Source of the DNA: Heligmosomoides polygyrus polygyrus | Taxonomy: Eukaryota; Nematoda; Chromadorea; Rhabditida; Heligmosomidae | Assembly: GCA_947396885.1 (NCBI GenBank) | Contig: OX377202.1 | Coordinates: 68,110,643-68,174,642 of the forward strand | Reading direction: 5' to 3' | DNA length: 64,000 nt | Part shown: positions 57,503 through 64,000 of the stretch, one piece after another | How the letters are laid out: the number at the start of each line of letters is the position of its first letter | How positions within the stretch are numbered: position 1 is the stretch's first letter | Translations under genes and position numbers: made by a program | The notes under the pieces: generated by a model | What the model was told of the DNA's origin: nothing | Seen by the model: only the letters and a program-made list of their open reading frames with translations | The model's database searches: none

Positions 57503-59304
57503 TCATTCTGGACAATTAACTTGAACCAGTAGATTTCTTATGACGTGTTGGAAGCCAGACTCGTTGTTCGTTGTGCATCTTACGGTAAGCTCCCGATTAA
57601 GGAACTCGATATGCACGCGATAGGACCCATTTGGTTGTAGGGAAATCTGCTGTGGGATGCGTCCGAGTTTCTGTCCATAGCTCGCGTAGTTTTCAGTCAG
57701 TATCCCGACGGAAGGCTGACTGTCACCGCATTGATAAAACATTTTGATGCATTGGTTATTTTTTTTAGGGTGTCCAGAAACTATCTGCAGAAAACTTCGC
57801 AATGTTCCAGATTTTTCTAGAGTGTTCTGAAGATTTCAACATAAGTGCTATATAAAGACACTATCCTGCTGCATCTACATAGCATATCCAGCTCCGTCTC
57901 CCTTGCCTATTTCACTGTACGATGGCCGTACTGTCTACCCATGTTAGACACGTACTCCTTTACGAGTTTGAATCTGGGCACTCCGCTGCAGAAGCCTATC
58001 GAAACTTGTGTCGTTATTGGACTCTGAAGCTCCTTCTGTACGGTCTGTATATAGCTGGTTCGAACGCTTCAGAAGCGGGAACAGGAGTCTCGAAGATAAG
58101 CCTCGCTCTCGTCGACCGACAACGATAACTTTGGATGAACTGGGGAAACTGGGGAGCAGCATCCATATGAAGGTGTGCGTTATTTTGCTGCTGCTCCTGG
58201 CTGTTCCCCGTGAACATTGGACTGCGATCCCTTGGAATGGGTAAAAAGCTCGGTCAGTGGCTCCCACACGAACTGACCGACGACAACCGGCGAAGGCGTC
58301 TGGACATATGCACTCAGCTGCTCTCCCGAAGTCGCACCTTCAACTACACCATCGTCACAGGAGACGAATAATGGGTCCTCTACGTGAACCACGCTCGTAA
58401 ACGTGCGGGGTGCCAACGCGATGAAGTACTGAAATCTTTAGTAAAAGGTGAAATTCATGTGAAGAAAGTCATGCTGAGCGTGTGGAGGGGAGTTTATGGG
58501 ATCTACCATTTCAAGATGCTGCCTGACAGCACGACTGTCACTGCCGAGGTCTACGCTACCCAACTACAAACCGGCCGACAAGGTGCGCAAGGAACAGCCC
58601 AGGCTCGACAGAGTTCGCCTGCTGCACGATAACGCGCGCCCACACATCGCGAAGACGACTTCTCAGAGAATTCTGGAACTCGGATGGGAAGTTGTGCCGC
58701 ATCCACCGTACAGCCCAGATCTGACACAAGTGAGTACCACCTTTTTCGATCACTTCAGCATCATCTGGAAGGGAAGCGTTACGAAGATCGTGACCACCTC
58801 GAAAATGACCACCGAGCTTTTTTCGCCTCAAAGTCGCCGGATTTCTACGCCAGAGCAATTCGAAGTCTTGTGGAACTTTGGCGGAGAGTAGTCGATGTTG
58901 ATGGAAATTACTTGGTGGATTAATAAAATGTTGATAAAAAATTGTGTTATTTTGAAAAAAAATGTCGTATTTCTGCAGATACTTTCTGGACACCCTAATA
59001 GATCTGTTGGTAGACATTTTACGCCTCATGACGTCCTTCATATCTTGGTGTGATGAGAACCAGAATGTCCCTGCTGACAGTTTTTTTGGATCACAAACAT
59101 GCGCGTGTTGATCCAACTCTTGACTATTCGGGAGACTAATAGATAGACCGGTTGCGTTGAACTTTCCACTGTTTGGAAACGTGTTTAGTGTTACATGTGA
59201 AGGGACACATGAGAAATGGCTCCTTGTTGCAGCACAAAACTGGTGCCAACTGCTCCGCGCATTGAGTGCTTTTCTGCTCGTTAGTAAAATCATGTTGTAG
59301 AAAT
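57503..59304 (-). pseudogene. Minus-strand open frame of about 190 codons interrupted by a mariner
   Basis: Two minus-strand open stretches (59304-58998 and 57767-57503) flank the mariner at 57768-58997. Discounting the element plus one copy of its TA target (1,230 bases, divisible by 3) joins them in one frame without a stop. The 5' part reads HQFCAATRSHFSCVPSHVTL and FWFSSHQDMKDVMRRKMS. The 3' part reads MFYQCGDSQPSVGILTENYA and SYRVHIEFLNRELTVRC and ends CPE-stop. The frame opens just after a TCTTAG that could be a splice acceptor. No family was recognised. It may be the last exon of a gene or an old pseudogene inactivated by the insertion. Confidence 0.4.
57768..58995 (+). mobile_element. 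Mariner-family transposon, inactive, 1,228 bp
   Basis: Terminal inverted repeats GGGTGTCCAGAAACTATCTG and the complement of GGGTGTCCAGAAAGTATCTG lie inside a TA duplication (57766-57767 and 58996-58997). Transposase segments are clear: LLYEFESGHSAAEAYRNLC, WFERFRSGNRSLEDKPRSRRP, WLPHELTDDNRRRRL, IVTGDE (first catalytic Asp), [24 protein letters not shown] (second Asp), HPPYSPDL and [11 protein letters not shown]. The frame shifts several times, there is a stop right after TGDE, and the third acidic position reads SEYH rather than the family SDYH. It encodes no functional enzyme. Confidence 0.93.
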
Positions 59305-59541
59305 TCTAAGACTTGTGCGCTTCTTCGGTGCAAATCGATGTAGGGAAAGGCGATGTGAAATCATATTTCTTGCGCTACTGTGGCCCTCGCTAGGTGGCGA
59401 TGTCCGTTCCTCCACGTGGTGCCACTGGAAACTGCCTGCTTTTGCGAGCCGAGCCAATCGCGGACAATCGAATGCAGGCGACAGGCCCTAGTGACAGGCC
59501 GGCCTACGAACATCCTGTGTCACATCATATGGTCGATGACG

Positions 59542-60192
59542 TTTCAGAGTTCTCGAGATAATGCTACGGCGTCCGCGGGAACCGACGCACACTCGCAAAG
59601 CCCGGCGGGTGTGAGAAGTATGCGAGGGTCCCTGATGCGAGGACGGCATCGGGGGGCAACTGAGCTAGTCCGAAAGTCCCGTAACGTAGGCAAGACCCGC
59701 GTAGCAACGTTGAATGTGGGTACGTTGACGGGCCGCTCGTGCGAGTTGGTAGAAGCACTGGAGCGAAGAAAGATAGATTTCTGTGCGGTGCAGGAGACGA
59801 GGTGGTCCTGCAGCAAGTCAAGGGACATAGGACGTGGCTTCAAAGCCGTTCTATGTGGAAGTCCCAGGACCACCAGTGGTGTCGGTATGATCGTCTCCGA
59901 GCGTTTCCGTGACGCGATTGCAAGCGTAGAACGTTTCGATGACCGCTTGATGAAGATTGTTGTCGCCGTAGAAGAGCGACGGTGTCATTTCTTTTCCGCG
60001 TATGCTCCGCAGACAGGTTGCTCCGAGCAAACCAAGGACGAGTTCTGGTCCCTGCTTGATGAGAAGACAGCGGAAGTGCCGTCACAAGACATGATTGTTG
60101 TGGCAGGTGACCTTAATGGTCACGTCGGAGCAACGAAAGAGTTACAGCTGTCATGGTGGTTTTGGCTATGGGTCACGCAACGCCGATGGTGA
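59542..60192 (+). CDS. RTE LINE endonuclease part
   Basis: The frame is open from 59380, 13 bases outside the element's 5' end, so the true start is unknown. AP-endonuclease motifs are visible: RVATLNVGTLTG, VQETRW, SGVGMIVSERF, FFSAYAPQTG and VVAGDLNGHVG. Around 60141-60145 the reading passes into the next frame, where the rest of the endonuclease (YADSHDLTIVNTKF, QIDYVLVRRRD, RPLICSLK) continues, so one base is missing or two are extra there. After that point this frame is meaningless to its stop at 60192. Confidence 0.8.
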   Translation, partial: FQSSRDNATASAGTDAHSQSPAGVRSMRGSLMRGRHRGATELVRKSRNVGKTRVATLNVGTLTGRSCELVEALERRKIDFCAVQETRWSCSKSRDIGRGFKAVLCGSPRTTSGVGMIVSERFRDAIASVERFDDRLMKIVVAVEERRCHFFSAYAPQTGCSEQTKDEFWSLLDEKTAEVPSQDMIVVAGDLNGHVGATKELQLSWWFWLWVTQRRW

Positions 60193-62515
60193 ACGTATAC
60201 TTGAGTATGCAGACTCACACGACCTCACCATCGTGAACACCAAGTTTCGAAAGCGTGACTCCCACCTCATCTCGTTTTATAGCGGGAACGCCAAAACGCA
60301 GATTGACTATGTCCTTGTTAGGCGTCGCGACCAAGGTCTTGTCACAGACGCGAAGACCGTGCCGTATGAGACGGTTGCCACGCAACACCGTCCACTTATC
60401 TGCTCGCTGAAGATCACACCTCCGAGGTGTAAACGTGTTGAGCGTTGCGGGACGGCTAGAATCAAATGGTGGCGACTGAAAGAGAAGGAAGCAGCTGTTA
60501 TTTCTCGCATTCGGTTGCCGACGGTAACAACTGTCGACGAAACCTGGAAGGATGCTACCGATGCGATAACTCGGGCTGCGCGCCTCGAACTCGGCACAAC
60601 GAAGCCTGGACGGCGTTGGGTCGACAAGCAGGCTTGGCTGTGGACTGACGATGTCAGAGAGAAGGTCAGGGAAAAGAAACGGCTATATCACGTATTTATC
60701 GGTGATAAAACAGTCGATAATTGGCGGAATTATCGAGAAGCGAAGAAAGCGGCAAAGAAGGCAGTGGCCGGTGCTAAAGCCGCACACTACGCTGATGTGA
60801 ATGAAAAACTGGAGACGCGCGATGGCGAGCGTTATCTTTACCGCCTCGCCAAAGCTCGCTGTCGCCAAGCAGAAGACATCGAGAAGTTCTTTGGCATTAA
60901 CGACGAGAACGGTCATCTTCTGATGGATCGTAAGAGGGCTGTGAAGAGATGGCGCCAATACTTCGAGGAAATCTCGAATGTAGAATTTGAACATCCTGAA
61001 GTTCCTTTTGCATCACCTGTGTACGGTCCCGTTCAGAAGATCACAGTGAGCGAAACTGAAGCAGCCCTGAGGAAGATGAAGTCAGGCAAAGCCACTGGTC
61101 CCGATGACCTGCCAGCTGACCTGTGGAAGTCGAAGTGCTGGTGCCCTGCTGACTGGCTGACTGAGTTTTTCAATCAGGTTGTTGCTGAAAAGAAAGTGCC
61201 TGAGGGTTGGCAGCAAAGCACGACTATTCCGATTTGGAAGAAGAAGGGCAGTCCTGCAGACTGTGCTAGTTACCGACCAATTCGCCTTCTTTCGCACACC
61301 ATGAAAATTTTTGAGCGAATTGTCGATGGACGTATTCGGGATGTCGTCCAGCTTTCCACGAATCAGTGTGGTTTCGTCTCTGGCTGTGGCACTGTTGATG
61401 CCATTCACGCTGTTCGTCTTTTGCTAGAGAAACACCGCGAGAAACAGAAACCGGTGCATTTTGCCTTCCTGGACTTGGAGAAGGCCTTCGACCGCGTTCC
61501 GCGGGAAGTGATATGGTACGCGTTGCGACGACATGGTATCCCTGAAGAGCTTATTGAGTGGGTGCGCATCCTCTACTCGTGCCCAATAAGCCGAGTGCGA
61601 GCACCAGCGGGCACCTCGATGGAGTTTCCAATCTCTGTCGGAGTGCACCAGGGATCTGCGCTCTCCCCACTGCTCTTCGTGATCGTCATGGATGCAATTA
61701 CACGCGATCTCCAAAGGGCAGCTCCTTGGACGCTGCTGTATGCCGATGACGTCATGCTTGCATGTGAAGACAAAGCCGAACTCGAGCGACAGGCACAGGC
61801 GTGGTGCGATCGCTTAGCATTGTTCGGACTCAAGCTAAACGTCAAAAAGACGGAATACTTGACGACGGATGTGAATGAGCATGGATCCATTAAGATCAAT
61901 GGTACTGAGCTCTCACGAGTTACATCTTTCAAGTATCTTGGATCAACAGTCACGTCCGATGGCAGTCTAAAGTTGCAGGTGAACGCACGTGTGAGTGCAG
62001 CCTGGTCCAAATGGCGTTCATTGACTGGGGTGCTTTGCGACAAGACAACACCTGAGTACCTCAAGTCCAAGGTGTATAGAGCAGTCGTCCGCCCAGTAGC
62101 GATGTACGGTGCTGAGTGCTGGCCTGTGACGAAGGAAATTGAAAGCCGCCTCAGTGTAATGGAGACGAAAATGCTAAGGTGGACGGCTGGAGTAACGCGA
62201 CTGGACCGCGTTCGCAATGAAACCATGCGAGAAAGGTTCGGTGTCGCCTCGATAGCTGACAAGTTGCGCGAAGCACGTCTACGATGGTATGGTCACGTCC
62301 TTCGCGCTAACGACGACACCGTGTGTAAGATTGGCCTGAATCTTGAAGTCCCTGGAAAACGGCCCAGAGGACGCCCGAAACAACGTTGGCTAGATACGTT
62401 GCATATGGACTTGAAGTTAGCTGGTGTCCATCCCGACCAAGCGTTTGATCGGGAGAAGTGGCGTCACCAGACCAGAAGAGCAGACCCCGCCACCAAGCGG
62501 GACAAACGCTATTGA
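60095..62515 (+). CDS. RTE LINE endonuclease C-terminus and reverse transcriptase
   Basis: The 806-codon open frame is intact to its stop. The first 20 codons or so are out of register before the frameshift; real coding resumes at about 60145. Reverse-transcriptase landmarks are SGKATGPDDLPADLWK, SYRPIRLLSHTMKIFERIV, FLDLEKAFDRVPREVIW, GVHQGSALSPLLFVIVMDAI, LLYADDVMLAC (catalytic Asp pair, about 61736-61768) and FKYLGSTVTSDG. The C-terminal region (MYGAECWPVTK, LRWYGHVLRAN, GRPKQRWLDTL) is shared by RTE relatives. Without the frameshift the polyprotein would be close to the usual RTE length. Confidence 0.92.
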   Translation: MLWQVTLMVTSEQRKSYSCHGGFGYGSRNADGERILEYADSHDLTIVNTKFRKRDSHLISFYSGNAKTQIDYVLVRRRDQGLVTDAKTVPYETVATQHRPLICSLKITPPRCKRVERCGTARIKWWRLKEKEAAVISRIRLPTVTTVDETWKDATDAITRAARLELGTTKPGRRWVDKQAWLWTDDVREKVREKKRLYHVFIGDKTVDNWRNYREAKKAAKKAVAGAKAAHYADVNEKLETRDGERYLYRLAKARCRQAEDIEKFFGINDENGHLLMDRKRAVKRWRQYFEEISNVEFEHPEVPFASPVYGPVQKITVSETEAALRKMKSGKATGPDDLPADLWKSKCWCPADWLTEFFNQVVAEKKVPEGWQQSTTIPIWKKKGSPADCASYRPIRLLSHTMKIFERIVDGRIRDVVQLSTNQCGFVSGCGTVDAIHAVRLLLEKHREKQKPVHFAFLDLEKAFDRVPREVIWYALRRHGIPEELIEWVRILYSCPISRVRAPAGTSMEFPISVGVHQGSALSPLLFVIVMDAITRDLQRAAPWTLLYADDVMLACEDKAELERQAQAWCDRLALFGLKLNVKKTEYLTTDVNEHGSIKINGTELSRVTSFKYLGSTVTSDGSLKLQVNARVSAAWSKWRSLTGVLCDKTTPEYLKSKVYRAVVRPVAMYGAECWPVTKEIESRLSVMETKMLRWTAGVTRLDRVRNETMRERFGVASIADKLREARLRWYGHVLRANDDTVCKIGLNLEVPGKRPRGRPKQRWLDTLHMDLKLAGVHPDQAFDREKWRHQTRRADPATKRDKRY

Positions 62516-62542
62516 AAATGATGATGACTGTGGCCCTCGCTA

Positions 62543-63885
62543 ACGCTTCCCACCCAGTTACAGCCAGCCCATCCTTCTAGGTCCAGGATCCAAACCTATA
62601 AAACGCCTGTTACAAGAATTGTTCTGTGCAATTTCTGGAACTACCAGATGAAGTACATTTTGGACTGAACGAATTTTTGCTAAGGTCTTTCCTTAGTGAC
62701 TGTTTCCAACTCGTGCAAGATCTACGTTTCGGAATACGTTTTCAATTCCCAGAAAATGGTCCCAAAATCAAAGAAAAAAATCGAATTTGTACATCCCATT
62801 CGTAAGGTGGGCTTCGCTCTAAAAACAAATTACTAGTACAGGTCGGATGGTCACTATCGATCGATTATATCGAATTTTGAGAGAGCTGAGCGTCTGAAGA
62901 GGGGAGCTACTTGATTATGTATATTGGGCGGTGGGCATGTGGACATGCTTCACATCAACCTTTCAATGAAGATCGGTCTCAAACAAGAGCCTCGACTATG
63001 CTCCGGTCTATTGGCGGAGTGTTCTCAGTTGGACATCCTGGAGTAGGAATTGCAGGAATGCGGTGGAGGGTGTTCGCGCTTTGCACGGAAGTCTACAATT
63101 CGCGAGACGAGATTTTATTCTATTTGATGAATTTTTTGTTTACAGTAGGATCATCCGCAATATTGCTCCAGCTTGTTCCTTGTCTTGTGCTTCGACGCTT
63201 TGCACAATTTATTGTCACGATATTAGAGCGAGGGCGGAAGTATGAACAGTATTGGAGACTTCCGATTATTAATTTAATCGAACAAGTTTTCTATTCTTGT
63301 CCTCAGTGCAATAAGTAAATTAGATAAATGTTAAAAAGAGGTGTCCTTTTCAGCAAATGCGCAGTTGATATCGTCTTTCACCACTTACCAGGGAACTGAT
63401 TTGAGTGGAGTACGTAGGCAGCTGAATGGTGTTTGGGATCCTGATTACAGAAATTAAGGATGAAATTGTAATTCTGATCTCCTGAACGAATTCTGATCTG
63501 TTCGGGTACATCACTGTGACTGTTGGTTGGCTATGTGAAGGCGTGTTGAGATACATATTTCAGTAAACACGTGGTAGAAATTATCACACGTTTTGCTGAG
63601 GTGTTTACAAGCGAAAAAGTTGTTATAGAAAATTTTTTTCTCCTAATTTGAAGGAAGTTAAAAATAGATGTCGGATTAACGCGCAGCACCGCAAGTGACC
63701 CTTATATACAGAGCGTGGGAAAAATCGGTGACCCCACCTCGCCATCACTTGCCATCACCTACATAAATGCAGCCTACCAGCTTCTATACCTCGTCGGTCA
63801 GTGCATGTGTTCCTTTGAAAGATGGAAACGTGCCGCGGCAACACATTCTATTTCTATTGCATGTGTATACCATCTTCACATTTTT
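62543..63885. other. No gene identified
   Basis: AT-rich. The 135-codon frame at 62911-63318 is the longest and shows no recognisable motif. The rest holds nothing recognised. Confidence 0.45.
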
Positions 63886-64000
63886 GTATTGGACACCTCA
63901 TATCAAATTGGACACTAACTTTTGAAATCAAAGAGAACCCATCCAAATTGAAATGACCTTCAGTCAGTTTAAGCTACAGATTCACTAAGATGGTTAGATA
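63886..64000 (+). repeat. Diverged relative of the 18-kb Mutator-like element interior
   Basis: ATCAAATTGGACA, GAAATGACCTTCAG and a final ATAAGATGGT/CTAAGATGGT segment match 18405-18520 in order and spacing at roughly 75-80% identity. The repeat runs off the window, so its type at this site is unknown. Confidence 0.7.

Larger units (their letters stand above)
59393..62526 (+). mobile_element. RTE-clade LINE, nearly full length, one frameshift
   Basis: The 3.13-kb element has an exact 16-base target duplication ACTGTGGCCCTCGCTA (59377-59392 and 62527-62542) and ends in a short ATGATGATGA tail typical of RTE elements. An AP-type endonuclease is followed by a reverse transcriptase. The two open frames overlap at 60095-60192. 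The intact duplication and long open frames suggest recent insertion. The element has no long A tail and no separate ORF1, as usual for RTE. Confidence 0.93.

Noticed and set aside
58556..59293. 245-codon minus-strand frame as a single gene
   Set aside because: Its second half is the antisense of the mariner transposase. Only the part outside the element is considered, in the interrupted-frame entry.
62911..63318. 135-codon + strand frame near the right edge
   Set aside because: No recognisable motif, no splice context and AT-rich surroundings. It was kept only as a note.

Overview
The window is eukaryotic and nematode-like. It has one large multi-exon gene with TTTCAG-type splice acceptors and several very short introns (about 60-80 bases) next to introns of several kb. 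Around the gene is a dense population of DNA transposons, foldback elements, tRNA-derived SINEs and RTE-type LINEs. Long introns plus this repeat load suggest a strongylid (hookworm-type) clade V nematode; the species is an inference and was not tested.

The one confidently identified gene is on the + strand, from about 32.37 kb to 53.43 kb, in 15 coding exons (about 955 residues). Its exons give, in order, a BAH domain, an ELM2 domain, a SANT domain, a GATA-type zinc finger (CX2C-X18-CX2C), acidic/basic linkers, a short atrophin-like box (SARTDL) and a long Met/Gln/Pro/Ala-rich tail. This is the architecture of the RERE/atrophin-2 family, whose Caenorhabditis elegans member is EGL-27. All exon junctions are in phase and no frame-breaking change is visible, so the gene looks intact. 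A poly(A) signal lies about 430 bases after the stop.

From 1 to 32 kb no gene could be identified. About 5.4-17 kb and 30.5-32.4 kb are GC-rich with many chance-looking open frames and could be promoter/enhancer or 5' exon territory. Embedded in this half are a 227-bp foldback element, a pentanucleotide microsatellite and 42-bp minisatellite, a triple hairpin cluster at 12.0 kb, a 380-bp foldback, a 1.5-kb Mutator-like element with 70-bp inverted repeats and a 9-bp target duplication, four copies of a tRNA-derived SINE (one inserted inside another), and a 2.6-kb hAT-type element with a decayed RTE LINE inside it.

From 53.9 kb to the end no intact host gene was identified. The region holds a decayed Tc1-like transposase, a frameshifted mariner (57.77-59.00 kb) and a nearly complete RTE LINE (59.39-62.53 kb) with a 16-bp target duplication and a single frameshift between endonuclease and reverse transcriptase. 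The mariner sits in, and conceptually splits, a minus-strand open frame of about 190 codons that rejoins exactly in frame when the element and one TA are discounted. This is the best lead for an undescribed host gene or pseudogene. The last 110 bases are a diverged relative of the interior of the 18-kb Mutator-like element.
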